DNA of 64,000 bases. It comes from Fallopia convolvulus. Taxonomy: Eukaryota; Streptophyta; Magnoliopsida; Caryophyllales; Polygonaceae. Positions 42,833 to 55,929 of the stretch are shown one piece after another; the stretch's first letter is position 1; each line of letters begins with the position of its first letter. The translations under genes were made by a program, and so were the position numbers. Location of the stretch: contig OZ024734.1 in assembly GCA_964016875.1 (NCBI GenBank), positions 51,938,622 to 52,002,621 on the forward strand. Reading direction: 5' to 3'. The notes beneath the pieces are model-generated. The model ran no database searches and was not told the DNA's origin. It worked only from the letters and a program-made list of their open reading frames with translations.

Positions 42833-44688
42833 ATGGCGATCTCTTTACCTCCTGCGAACTTCAATTTGATTCAGAGATTGCCTTCTTCGCCATCTATGAA
42901 GAGGGGGATTATGTGGAAACCCCTCTTTTGCTCCACCATTCCCCTTCAACAAGCCCAGGAACAGGTACCCAAATCTGTTCTTCTTCCTCTCATGTTCGAC
43001 AATTTTGCTTGAAACAAATTGATCGTCCAAAACTGAAAGTAGAAAATAGAATGATGATATGATTTGTGGATTTGGTGCACTATCATAGGCCCGTTCATTG
43101 TAAAATAAAAAAAAATCTACTGAGAGGATCTTCTGTTATAAGGACTCCATGGTCAAAGTTAAAATTGTAAGGGAAAAGAAGCCTAATTTGCTATCTGAAC
43201 TCACATTCACAGTATAGAGACACATATAATGGCTGGCTCAGTTAAGATGAAACTCTTTGCAGAATTTTAACATGGATATCAAAATTTAATGTACATGTTC
43301 ACTATATTTGACTAGGCTTAACAATAGCTCCTGTTTCTTGTAACTTTTTTTTTTTTATTGTTGATTCTAAGTAGATGGTTTCTGTAACAGGCCCCAGAAA
43401 GGATCATGTGTGATTCTTGTGATGGAGTGGGATGGCTGGTTTGTGATTTTTGTAAAGGAGAAAAGACGAATGTGAAGTCTGAAAGCAACCGAATATACCG
43501 TAGATGCCCATCCTGCCGTGCTGTAAGTATTTGCTTCTAAATTATAAGTCATCACTAAGAATAATGTTAGATCACCTGCAATATTTCCTCTGGTTTAGGT
43601 TGATCAGTTTCAAGTTTGGTTTATGATCAGTTATGCACAAATGAACAATAAAGTGTTCTGGACTTCTTTTGCTGCTGGATTTCAGATTTAGGATCCTTCA
43701 AATTAACATCTTTATGCTTGATTACAAGATCCTTTTTGCTGGTTTTGAGCCAAAAGAGCAAATGTTAGATCTTAAAAACAACCTTTGTAGAACTGTAGAA
43801 GTGGGTTGGTGGGAAATTATATATTCAGTTAAGTATGTGTCTTGTGCCCAACTTAGTAGGCTGTAATTTAAAGGGGTTCTTTAGTTGGTAGGCATTTAAG
43901 AGGAACCTTTCTTATGCTTCTTCCTGTAGTTCTTTTTTTGTGAAAAGGGCTTTCACTTGACAGCTAGAAAAACTGTGATTCTAGCTCGGGGGTAGCAATT
44001 TTAACTTTGAATCTTGCATCTCTAGTTCCTTGTACTTAGTACTCAGCTGAAGTTTTAATCTTTATGATAGACAATAATAGAGAAGTTTTTTTAGGGTTTG
44101 GTGTTAGAGATGATGTAGAGAACACTTTGATCCCTTGGCATTTAGGAGGGGTCATTTGCAAAAAAAGAGCCAACAGCATGTGTCACTCTTAATAAATGAC
44201 ATGCTTATTTATAACTGATGGTCTGTATTGCTAGTTGTGTACTGTGTATTAAGTTGGCCTATTTACTATGCTTCTCATTTGTAGGAGTGTCCTTGTTGGA
44301 CACACACAGTTTTTTGCAAATCAATGTTATTGAGGATTTGAGGTTTCGTTTTGTATTGATTCATCGGATTCGGGAATCAGGATCAGAAATGGTTGATTCC
44401 CACTTTTGTGTTTGGTAAGACTTTTATTAGAATTGTAATGATTCCATGGAATGGCTCATTCTACACTGAAATAGCTTTATCACATGTAACTTTTAACTGT
44501 TCAGGGAGCTTCAACACTTTATTTTACTTTGAGTTTTTATGATTATGATTGAGGATGGTTATTCACTTGGCTGATCTTTTCAGCTCAACTTTTCCATGCA
44601 GGTTGGTTACCTATTGTGTGCAAAGTGTAAAGTATACAAATGTGTCACTTTTCCTGATTTTGATGATGGTGATGACTACATATCTTGA
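42833..44688 (+). CDS. Small DnaJ-like cysteine-rich zinc-finger protein, probably plastid-targeted
   Basis: Three exons (42833-42964, 43391-43522, 44602-44688), all GT-AG, phase 0, encoding 116 residues. The first 44 residues are Ser/Pro/basic with few acids, like a chloroplast transit peptide. The mature part has four CxxC pairs: CDSCDGVGW, CDFCKGEK, CPSCRAV and CAKCKVYKC, the zinc-binding pattern of the DnaJ central domain without a J domain. It ends DFDDGDDYIS. Relatives in this family act as thylakoid or stromal chaperone/disulfide factors; the specific role here is not shown. The ATG is the first one in good context (TTCAATGGCG). Intron 2 is long (1,079 bp). Confidence 0.85.
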
Positions 44689-45589
44689 TTGTTGTCCACC
44701 TTACACGAGAAATGGGTTGTAAAACAAAAAGGGGAAATAAAGGTCTGATCAAAATTCAAGTTTTATAGGTAGTGTGATGTTAAAAGTGTTCTTGTGGTCT
44801 TGCATTTGAGAAGTCCCAGATCAGCTAGTAGAATTTTGCAGCTGATGATAATTACCTTCTAAATATATGATTTGTTTCCAATTACTTCAGTTCTATGTTC
44901 ATTGTGTTGTTGATTTACTGCTAACATACGTTGTTTGTTACTCTTGTTTTGCTTTCACAATTCACAACATTCTTGTAGCATTCAGGAAAATCTTTAGATG
45001 ATAGTTACAACCACTAAATGATACCTCACCCAAGCCAACAGGATAATTTTATTGTAGCTTTAGGAATTTTTAATTCCAATTTAGCTCATGCTTTAGGGTT
45101 GAAGGCTCTATCTGTGAGATTCTAATTGATGAAGCTACCTGTTGGCAAACACTAGGCTATTTCCTTGGGAAAAAAGCTCATCTTAAATAATCAAAACAGA
45201 TGATCTTTTGAAAATCTCTAACTAGTGAGTTGTTGCAGTAGATTTTCTAGAATGAAATTGTTAAATAAAACTTGAGATAGCATGTAGCAGAGTTGTGGGT
45301 TGACATCTCTAGTGGCCAAGAATGAATAGCATATTTGCATATCTTGAAACAATGAAATACCTTGACATTGTCAAAGTGATTAAAAGGGAGAGAAATGTCT
45401 TGGATTGTAGTGGGTATTTTTCAAGGACATTATCAACTATCTTTAAGGTTATAAATCATTAGTCACCTTCAATAATTATTTTTTTAATATGTAGGAGAGA
45501 GGCAATGGTTGCCCAAATTTCGGGCTGTCTAGCGGGTCGACCTAACCAATAAGTAAAAGGATTACCCAAACTTATTTGGCTATCAATTA
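44689..45589. other. Downstream region of the zinc-finger gene, no further gene seen
   Basis: AT-rich sequence with no repeat array and no conserved frame; the 3'UTR of the preceding gene lies in its left part. Confidence 0.5.
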
Positions 45590-45887
45590 AAATATTTTTT
45601 TGGTAGAAAGAGCGACGATACTTTCCGTTTCTTCTAAGAAAATTTTATTAAAATAAGTAAAAAAAGGCTAAGTAGTTAGCAAATTGGGGATAGCCTTACC
45701 CCTTACATCATCTAAGAGCAATAAAAAAAATCCTTCGTCGGGGAAGACAATAAATAAAAACGTAGAGCTAAACTAAAAGCATACGAAGCGATCCAATCAA
45801 CGACGCTATTCGCTTCACGGTAGATGTGACGGAACTAGATGCTCCCATTTCTACAGAACAAGATGCTCCAAACCCTATGAAGAAAAT
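45590..45887 (-). mobile_element. 5'-truncated LINE 3' end with 9-bp target duplication
   Basis: On the minus strand the segment encodes a LINE RNase H tail (REANSVVDWIASYA, LALRFYLLSSP), a short 3'UTR and an A-rich end (CCAAAAAAATATTTT). TATCAATTA occurs at both edges (45581-45589 and 45888-45896). This is a classic 5'-truncated insertion, unrelated to the truncated LINE at 29585-34700, which lacks precisely this end. Confidence 0.75.
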
Positions 45888-45896
45888 TATCAATTA

Positions 45897-47196
45897 TCTT
45901 TGAGGTATTAAAAATATTGCGAACTTTAAGGTTACATGCATCAAGACTATGTGACATTGTTGAATAGAAGTTTTAAAATATGAATTTTTTATTTGATTTC
46001 ACCTAATAATGAGGGTATTTGTATGATACTATTCCTAACTCAAAAGTAAATTTAATTTCTTTCGTCTCATGATAAGTATTATTGTCAAGATCGTCTCACA
46101 ATTAGGATGGTATAAATCATGAATGTCCAATTTACCAAACCACTCTACCCAAATAAATAATGAAAACCCAAAGTCGGTGTGGTGGATGACTAGACGAGTG
46201 ATTGGTGAAAATTTTCTTTGATCTGTTACCTACATAATCGAGTACTTCATCCATTTCTATTTATATGTACAAGTGACATTTGATAATTATATTAACAGGA
46301 ATATTATATTTAATTAAATTAAATTAGTTATTGAAGAAATAACCCACCTAATAAATTCAGCCGATTCACCTAAAAATCAGGTAAATAACAAGTGAATTGG
46401 ACGTCGTCAACGAGTTTTATTGATAAAAATTGAGTTAAGTAAAGTGATTGACCTTACGAGTTGGGTGATGAAAATAATCTACCACCCATCATCTGATATG
46501 TTTCCATTGTAAAAGTTTAACGCATCATTATATACCACCATGCAAATTTTGTAAATTGCAACAACCAATTCATCTCTTTTGTAACTATAAATTTCATACA
46601 AGGCATGACATTTCTTGATCACGAATTTATAAGTTTGAATTTCCCCTCATTATAAGAACACAAGCTTCCTATAAACTTTAAAAAATAAACATGTATCTAC
46701 CAAAAAATAACTATGTATTTAATTGAATAACTATACCAAGCAAGCTAACTACCACCAATCCATGAAATAATAACACATTTTCCCACCTAAATTGCTGCCC
46801 ACTACTCTCAATAATCCCATCCTGAGAATTCAACTCCCCCCACCTACCCCCATTTGGACCCCACTCATCAAAAATCTCCTTTTTTTCTCAATTTGCAAAG
46901 TATTTTATTTTAGCAAATAATCAGATGCAGATGCAGATTTAAAAAAACAAAAACCAGAAATTATCACATAATAATAAATTCTCCCTTTTGTAACTATTGT
47001 TGGTCGAAATAGATGTGTATATTATGGTAACATGATATTTTGAGAATCATTGTCAAACTGCTTTGGCTTCCCACGACATTGATTAAGATTTCGATTGGGA
47101 GACGGAGAGAAAGGAGTTCTCTCTGTTTCTTACCTTTTTTTTTCCTTGTGATTTGTCTTGTCGATTCGGTTTTGGAGCTCGCTTTTACGGTCTTCA
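45897..47196. other. AT-rich intergenic region and promoter of the coiled-coil gene
   Basis: No coding frame or RNA gene recognised. The segment 47085-47190 just before the ATG is G/T/C-richer and is the likely leader. Confidence 0.5.
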
Positions 47197-50100
47197 ATGG
47201 CGGCCGCTAAGGTAGCGAGACTGTTGCTTTGGACGGCGTTTTTTTCTGCCCTAGTTTTGGGCGGATGCAGTGTCAGGGCGCAGGATGCTGGAGGAGAGGC
47301 TGGATCAGATGGAACTGATTCGAATTCTATCGAATTAGACCAGCTGAAGTTCAAGATCCAGCGGCTAGGTTCTCTATCTCTTTTACGTCTTGTTTTGTTT
47401 TGAATTCCTGTTTTGTTGGTTAACTGGATCAAAGTAGTCTTAGATCGATGATTAAACGGATGATTAGTCTACTGATTTGAGTATTGCGATCACTTAACCT
47501 GTACGGATGAGCAGTTTTCAGCATTGTCCTTTTCTCTGGTTATGTGATGCAGACTGTTTGTAGGAATGCTTATTTTTGCGTTGTTCATAGGTTGACTGAA
47601 ACATAGACTTGGATTGCTTGTTTTTCAAGTACTAATATAATTGGATTGGATTGGGGAAACCTGCTAAAACATGCAAATCGGGAGAAATCCCTTCCTCTTG
47701 GCTTATTTGGCCGTCGGTGTTGGTGATTTGTTATCAAAAGACCACAGTTGAACAAGAATTTTTGGTAGTTATTCATAAACCTGAACCTTAGTTCATAAGT
47801 TGTAATCTTTCTTTTTGTTGCATAAGAGAATGGGGAGTATATTTGAACTCCTGATAATCCAGATCTAAACTTCTATATTTCTTTTATTTTGCTCTTGAAA
47901 AAAGCGGCAAGTCATTATATAACCTGAATATTTAGTAAATTTAGTTGTCAACTATCATCATATTTACCCTTAGCTCGTGGCCCCTTCAAAAAAAACATTT
48001 GACTTCCATGACAACTTTTCTAGCTGATATGGATAGAGTTTTTTCCCGACCCCTTCGAAAAATACGATTAACTTTCATGACATATGTTCTAGCTTATATG
48101 GATAGCGATTTCTCATCTCGTATTCCAGATGTTTTCTTGTGGCATAATTTAGTATGCATATAACTCCTTACTGGCTTTAAACTACAGAGTTAATATTGTA
48201 GTTTGTTGAATAAGTATTGTAGTATGTTCAAATTCTCTGAGCAATTTGATGAAAGCGATTTAAATGAATATGTGTTTTTCTTATTTTTTTTTGTATCTTA
48301 CTGTGAAGAACGCTACAAAGATATTACGAGTTTTCAAAGTATTATCATTTTTATTGTGTGGTTAAGTTAAATGTCATTATGTCACTGTCTGCTCTTGCTG
48401 ACCAACATAATCTTTACATTAAACTGTAGAGGTACGTCTTGAAGAAAGTGATAAAAGTGTGAAGAGCAAAGATGAGACTATAGAAAAATTGAAGAAAGCT
48501 GTGCAAGAGAAATCTGATAGCATTTCAAAGCTGCAGAGTGAAGTAGTATCCATTCAGGTTTGTCTTTATTCTTGAACAGTATCATTCATCTTTATATTTC
48601 AGCTGAGTTACATACCTTTGTACACTTGGACTTCCTTTCCATCCTTGTAGAATGCAAAATTACCTCATGTGCATTTTTTCTCCCCAACCAGAAAAAAGGG
48701 ACATCTGATGTAGAAGAACGGGTGGACAAGGCTTACGCTCAGGCTGCTGAATTACAGAATGAGGTTACTTGTACAATAATACCTTAACATGTTAGTTATA
48801 CAACATGTGCTTATGAAATTATTTTAATTGTTCATCTACATTCCTCAGGTTGATCGGATGCAGAAGGAACTAGAAACAGAGAGTAAGGAAAAAGATGACA
48901 TGAAAACCCAAGCTCATGAAGCTGAGAAGAAAATCCACGAATTGAATTTGAAACTAAAAAATGTATGTATTTATTAGCTAGTCACATAAAACTTGAATCT
49001 TTTCAAAGATAATATGCTTGGAAAATTGACACCGGCCTGTGCTTAAGTTTGGTATACAGAGTCCAGAAGCATCTCTGTGGTGTCAGTCATTAATGTTCTT
49101 TTTCTTTTTTTATCACCAACATGCCTGTATTTATATCTTGAGAAATATAAATGCTGATAGGTGGGTGGTCTTGAGAGCCTAGAATACTTGATTACCTACT
49201 AACTTTATGTTGCTTAAGGTACCACTCTTGCATAGATTTAGTTGTAGTCTTAGAAGCTCTACATAGCTTGTACAGTCATAGTAAAGGACTTTAGTATATT
49301 TTGTTCACAAGACTTGTGTTGAAAGGTGGAACTAATTTGCCTGGACTGACACTGGTTATTTTGTTGTGGCCCTTGTGAGAAGCTGTTATATCAATAAAGC
49401 TTCACTGACTTGCTATTGGCAGAATAATTTCAGTTCTTGCATATGGATGTTCATTTTGTTTCCTTCTTAATACTTAAATACTTACATCTGGAATTTATAC
49501 GATTTTTTTTTACAGTTCCAGAAGTTGTCTGATGAACAGAAGGCTGAAATCCATAAACTGGAGCGTGCTCTCCAAGTAGTTGAGGTATGTTTAGACTTGC
49601 TATATTGTTTTGTTTGGGGCTGTAATTATGGGTTTAATCCGCTTTATCGGAATAATTATGCTTTACATCATTGATAACATTAATGATACACATATGCAGG
49701 AAGAGATGGTTAAGGCGAAACATGAAGCAAGCTCAAGAATCAATGATTTGTTGGAGGTTTGTGATAAAAAATGCATTTCAGCTTCTTCTATTCATACTGA
49801 ATATGCTTTTTTTTATCCTTATGCTTGACATAGACAAATATTTTCCTAGGACTCATTACTCTTTTTTTTTTTCTGTTGCCATGATGTATTAGCAATGATT
49901 GTTAGTTGCTACTCTTGTGAAAGATAAAATTGTTAAATCAATATTTTTCTCCCCTTTTTTCATGCCCCCACCTTAAAGAAAGACATAACACAAAATGAAA
50001 AAAGAATCCGAAAAATAGGAAAACGAATGTTATAGGACGGAATGGGTAATTAGAATGGAGTATAAATGGCTTCTGCTTCTTTTGTTATGTAGCCGTTGGC

Positions 50101-53100
50101 CAAAGAAAGCCTTTCAATTGCAGATTCTTGATAATTTGGACAAGCTAAAATGCCTTGTTGTTAAGTCCGTCATATGTTAAAGATGACCTAATACTGTCAT
50201 TTACAATCAGCGCTCATCTGTTGCTTCTGTGTAACTAATATTTTTGACATAATGCTTGATTATTTGTGGAACATTTGCATACCAACTCCTAACATATAGT
50301 CCCATCTTAGGGTATTGCCTATTGGACAGATTAAAGTTTCTGTTAGTTATTATCTCCAGTTCTGCTGCTCAAATCAAGTGATGTGTGATTGAGAGTTTCG
50401 GTTTCGAAGATAATATATGTTAAGGTCGAGTGGTATATTCATCGAAAAATAGTACCGGTTAAGTGTTATTGACTTTATGTTTACAGTTTGTTAGATTTCA
50501 TGGAGTAACACTACAATAGCTGCCATTGTATGGGTTATGAATAGGCAGAAAAGGAAAATATGGTCTATAAAAAAAACTTAATGTATGAATTTCTTTTTCT
50601 TGCTACATTATTAGCCATCTTGGACTGTGATTCCAGCAACAGTAATTATCATCTTCTTTGCGTGTTCCATTTTATTATATGCTTAATTGACCTACCACAT
50701 ATTGTTTTCTGTTTCTTGAATTTTTTTTGTTTGGATGACAGTTCGAGAATGTAGCTTCTATATTCTAATCTGCTAATGTACGTGATCATGTTTGTTTAGG
50801 TTCATAATGCATGGCTTCCCCCATGGTTTGCTGAACATACCTTTCATTTTCAGGTAAATGGAAAAGGTGTGCATTTCTTCTTTTGGTAACCTTTCTTTCA
50901 CTTCTCATATTCGTGTTTCATTGCAGACCTTCATAGCAACTGAGTGGAATGAGCACGGAAAGCCTACAATGGATATATTGACTCAGAAGGTAATCTTTTT
51001 TAGGTTCTTCTATGGCCATTTCTTGAATTTATTTTATATTTTTGCTCAAGAAAATATTTTTTATGATAGTAGGGATGGAGTTGGAAAGAAATAACAATTC
51101 CTTTTTATTATGGCTGTATATTACCAGCTTTTGTTGAAGTTATTACAAATCAAATTGTAAACAAATCTGTAATGAAGTTCATATTAGAAGAACTATTGTT
51201 GAAGTATTCTTATTACTTTATATAAGTGTGATTTAAAAAGATGTTACTGATTTTAGCAATCATCAAATATTTTATTATTTCAGCTAGTTTGAATGTTTGA
51301 TGCAAGAGCCAATATTTTTCGTTTTAGCCAACTAGGCAACAACTAATTTTGTAACTAACACCTTATGACCAGACCTAAATGTTTAAGGCCTCATCTTTCT
51401 AGATTTTGAAAATTTGGTATAATATTGACTAATTAAGCTCCATTAAGAGGCCTGTTGATTTTTTGTCCTCTTCCTATGCATCCTTTAATCTACATCAGTT
51501 TTCTTTTTATTAATGTTAGAGATTGTTTGCATTTATTTAATCCAGAATATCTGATATGCTGCTGCATATTTCTCGTTCTTTTTCAGACAGTGGAGACCAA
51601 GGATCAATTCAGAAAATGGGCCAGTCCCCACATTGAGACTATCAAAACTGTGAGCCATCTTTCCTCTTATTTTTTTCAATTTATATTTATAGAATTTCTC
51701 ATGCATTCTTGTTTTATCTGCATACTATTAAAAATACAATTTCATAAATCTCTATGAGTATTGCTACACTTTTAGAGATGTAAATGGTCATAGAGTCTTC
51801 TGATGATAAATTATTGGCTACTGCATATTATCTTGTTTGCTATTATTGTAAATTTGTAATTGTTCATGTTAGGAGAGACATTTTCAAGTTGATGATTGAC
51901 ACACCTTTTCTATTCCATTTGCTGAATGGTTCGTTTGAAATGACTAATTTCCTGACTGATAGTGTTGCGTGTTGGTTCTTTTGTTAAGACATGGGTGCCG
52001 GCAATCCAAGAGCAGTGGGTATTGGTAGTAGAATATCTTGAACCACATGTTAAACAAGTTAGAACCAAAACAGCCGAGACATATGAGGCATCTAAGACTG
52101 CTATAAAGCCACATCTTATCACTGCACAAGAGTTGGCTGATCCTTACTACCAGGTAAATATTTATTTTGTCTTATGTGTTAAATAATTTAACCCAATGCT
52201 AAGATACATTTTATATTGATACAGGAAATCAAGAAAATAAGTAAGCCATATGTGGAGCAGGTTGCCACGTTGGCAAAGCCTCATGTTGAGAAGGCACGGG
52301 TTGCTCTGAAGCCTTACACACAGAATGCTCTTGAGATGTATGGGACATTTCTGGAATCTGCAACTGCATACCATCATCAGGTATGCTAGTTTTCTTGTTG
52401 TGTGCTATTTTAACACTTAACAATATTGTGTGGATTAGTACCCAGTGGGATGTTACTGCAATCTCTCTAACAATTCTTTTTCACAGTAGATAATAGTGAG
52501 TTGGCTTTGTTATTCAGATCTTGATTAGCTAAATGTACAATAATGCTTCTTGACAACATATGATAATTCATCAAATGATTGAACTTAACTGTTGTTTTAC
52601 TAGTGGAACAATTGTAGATTTTTAGCTCAAAATAGATGAAAAACAGGAATGGGTGCCAATGGTTCTATACTTCTATTGCCTTTCTTGAGTATTCAAACCT
52701 GTAAGATAGTAGGTTGCTTCAAGGAGTTATAGGATTTTAAGCTGGTGATTCGTATCATGAAGGTGGACGGGCAGTTCATATTATAGGGGAGAAAGGCCCA
52801 TAAAATGTGCTAATCTTTTGAAGGAGCAAGCAGAGGATATAAGCCTGATCCTAACATGAATTGTGTAATCAAATTTGGTATGGAATAGATATGTGCAAAT
52901 AAAAAGGTTCGTCAAACAGATTTTATGATTAGTAAGAATTACTGATGCAAATAAGCATAAATTTGTTCTTAACCCATAAGAATCAATTTGCATGAAATAC
53001 AGGTGTAAGCTTATGAAATAGGACAGAGGCATAGGTTAAATAGACTGTCAGCAAGCAACCTTGTTAATTTTGACCTCGCCTTGTGTAATCAAATTTTATG

Positions 53101-53733
53101 TATAGAACCAAAATCTTATATATAGTCTAACTTCCGTCCAGGTCCAAGTTACAGTTAAAGAAAAGATGGAGAACCATGAACTATTGAAAGAGCTTGCAAC
53201 GCAAGAGCTAGTATGGTTTCTGGTAAGTGATTTTCATCATATCACTTTGGTTCATACAAGTGTTTAGTTCTATTTGAGGTCGATGAACATGTCAGGAGGT
53301 ATTGATTCTAAAGGCTTTCTTCTTGTAGGCATCTGCACTTTTGGCCCTTCCAGTTCTCTTTTTGTTCAGGATGTTGTCTGCGATGTGCTGGTAAGCTTGT
53401 AACACTATGAATCTCAAGAAAAATTGCTAGCCTTCTATTCTTCCCATTGTTTTTAGATATTAAGGGTCCATATTGATGACATACTTGTAATGTAAAAGGT
53501 GTGGATAAGTTAGTTGATAAAACCTAATAAAGTAACTAATAAAATGATAATTTGCTGATACAAAGGCCTCATGATATACATGTTTACCAAATAGACTACA
53601 TTTTCTCTCATCGTGATTATTATTCATTCAATTCTCAATGTATCGTTGCAGTAAACCATCAAAGACGTCCTCACATACTCATCCGCATCACCATGGACGT
53701 CGGAAACATAAGCGCGAACATGCACACAAATAG
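47197..53733 (+). CDS. ER-type coiled-coil single-pass membrane protein (plant 'DNA repair ATPase-related' family)
   Basis: Fourteen exons: 47197-47368, 48430-48557, 48692-48763, 48849-48962, 49516-49584, 49700-49756, 50800-50853, 50927-50989, 51587-51649, 51989-52153, 52225-52380, 53142-53222, 53329-53390, 53652-53733. All GT-AG, in frame, 445 residues. Residues 1-28 are a signal peptide (VARLLLWTAFFSALVLG). A long coiled coil follows (VRLEESDKSVKSKDE, MQKELETESKEKDDM), then an AWLPPWFAEH motif, and repeats with EPHVKQV, KPYVEQV and KPHVEKA. A hydrophobic segment (ASALLALPVLFLF) is followed by a His/Lys/Arg-rich tail. It resembles Arabidopsis proteins loosely named myosin heavy chain-related or DNA repair ATPase-related, about 440 residues. 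No ATPase motif is seen, so that name should not be taken as function. A membrane tether is the likely role. Confidence 0.88.
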
Positions 53734-54650
53734 ACTTCTTGAGCCTGGCGTTCCTTTGTTGTAGCAAGGTACATTTGTTTTTTTTTTCCTTCAAACACAA
53801 CAGATTGTTAAAACGTATGATGACACTATAAATTGTGAATTTGTCTCCACTCTTTTTTATTGCCATGAAAAATGACACTGCCTTTGATGTATCTGCAAAA
53901 ACTTTTATAAGAAATTCTTGCTAATAAATTTGTGGAAAAAAATCATGTCATGGAATAAAAATATTCAGTACACACTTGCCGCTATTTAGAACCTTAATTG
54001 TAAACAAATGAGTAATGTGGTCGATCATTTATGTGTTGTTTGGTTCTTGATGCTTCAATTACATAAGCTAATATGGAATCAAGACCTAATTTAGTTTACA
54101 GGGAACATGATTTATGACTTTTTTAATAAGCTAATATCATAATTATGACATAAGCTAATATCATAATATTAGTGACTGGATGAATGCTAGTAAAAAAACG
54201 TGACATTGACTTTTGTATAATTATGACATTTTTACAGAGCATCATGAAGAGTATCTTCCGGGGGCAGCAATGGGGATGCAACACGGCCACGAGCAATTTA
54301 GGACGGTTAAATGCAATTTATGTATGTACTCAAGAGATGAAAAATGTTTTGGTTGCAAAGTTCAAATTTTTGGATATGTTTTTATTCATATTTTTTTTTG
54401 GATATGCCTTAGTTATGATCTGACTCATTTTGTGTGTTTAATTATGGTTATGAGATCAGACTCATGTACCCTTTGACTTTGATTGGGGACTCGATACACA
54501 ATACTTACTTTTGAAACATCAAACATGAGACGTACTGAGCAATTACCACATAATAAAGTTATGATTCATAGTCATCCTTTAGCTTCAAAAACTTGTTTAT
54601 AAAAACTTGTCTTTTTAGATTTTTTTAGACAATTTTTTATAAGTGAATTA
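53734..54650 (+). other. 3' region of the coiled-coil gene with a possible 3'UTR intron
   Basis: 34 nt after the stop, GCAAG/GTACAT resembles a donor, and TTTTTACAG at 54237 an acceptor followed by AGCATCATGAAGAG, which is GC-richer than its surroundings. A spliced 3'UTR is possible. Nothing else is supported here. Confidence 0.35.
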
Positions 54651-54652
54651 TA

Positions 54653-54867
54653 CTCCCTCCGTATAAGTCTACTTGTCTTTTAATGTTTAAAACTTGTAAA
54701 AGAACTTGTCCTTTCACATATTTTGGACCCAATTTTCCCAAATTTGCTCCATTTTCATTTTCAATGCATAAAGTAAATATTTAATTAAGGGCAATTTTGT
54801 CTCATTCAAAATTTTCTTAATATATGTGTCCAACTCTAAAAAGACAAGTATACTTATACGGAGGAAG
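54653..54867. mobile_element. Stowaway-like MITE
   Basis: About 215 bp opening CTCCCTCCGTATAAGT after TA and closing ACTTATACGGAGGAAG. CTCCCTCCGT termini and TA insertion are marks of Tc1/mariner-derived Stowaway MITEs. Inner GTCTACTTGTC and GACAAGTATAC extend the inverted repeat. No ORF. Confidence 0.85.
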
Positions 54868-55929
54868 AAAAAAATGTATTGGAATTTGTTTGTGTAATTG
54901 TGTTGACTTTTTTCTCTCTTTTGATGGACTCTGATGAGTAATTAATTAATAATTAAGTAAGAAATTTTCTGAAATTTCAATTTTCATATTTTTAGTGAAT
55001 CATTGGAAGGATAGTTGGAGGGAGAAGATCTGAGTGTTGGATAGCTAGTCACTTGAACAGACTGTCCTACGGGGGACTTGTGGCTTCGACGTTATGTTTT
55101 GGTTTTTGGTTTTTGTCTCATTTCATTCTTTTATATTGCTTTTGGTTGTGCTCTGTTTGTGTTCTATTGCCCTGTCAGGTTTTTTGGACGCTCCCCCTCT
55201 GCATTATTCCAAGGGTGTCCCCATCTTGACCCTCCAGATTTCTTAAAAATGATTTGCACTGAGTCAATGTTGTTGTTGTTATTAATGAGTTTCTTAATAT
55301 TTGAGAGAAAAGCATAAGAGGAAAATTGGGTGGACTAATTATTATTTAGGCCTCAATTGCTATACACAACTCTCTACGTTAGCAAAGAAAGGCAAATCAA
55401 AGTCTAAACAATTATGTACAAACTTATTTGTTCTTTAGAGTAAAAGAGAGCTTTAACTCTATTAGTGTCCTCTAATCTAAAAACAAATCTCAAAATGCAT
55501 ATGTTGAAAAAACTTATACAAGTTCACAATTTTCCAACCAACCAAAGAAGATTCACAAAAATCGGCATATGTATAGGCAATTAGGGTTTTCAACGTCTTC
55601 AATTTGGTAGAAAAAAGGGCAGAATACGTATACATATACAGATACCTCACCTTTAACAAATTGGTCACTTTAATACCTCACTTTTAGGAATGTTCGATTG
55701 AACACTTGAACTATACACATTGAGACCTATTGAACACGTCTTTACTGATGTGGCGATTTGCGTGAAATGCACTCTCTTATGAGCGAGTAGAGAACTAGAA
55801 TTACACTAACGTGGCACTTAAATTAGTCATGTCTAACATCTTTTTTTATTTTTTATGTTTTATTTTTCTTTTATTTCTTTTTATTCCCATGATTCTACTT
55901 CGAACAGATGAAGGAAGGAGCATAAATCT
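54868..55929. other. Region without a supported gene
   Basis: A 79-codon frame at 55078-55317 is mainly hydrophobic low-complexity and shows no domain. AT-rich otherwise. Confidence 0.45.

Noticed and set aside
47197..53733. Reading the coiled-coil gene as a DNA repair ATPase
   Set aside because: That label comes from loose family naming; no Walker A or B motif is visible, while a signal peptide and a membrane segment are.
55078..55317. 79-codon hydrophobic frame
   Set aside because: Phe/Leu/Val-rich low-complexity translation of T-rich DNA; no homology recognised.
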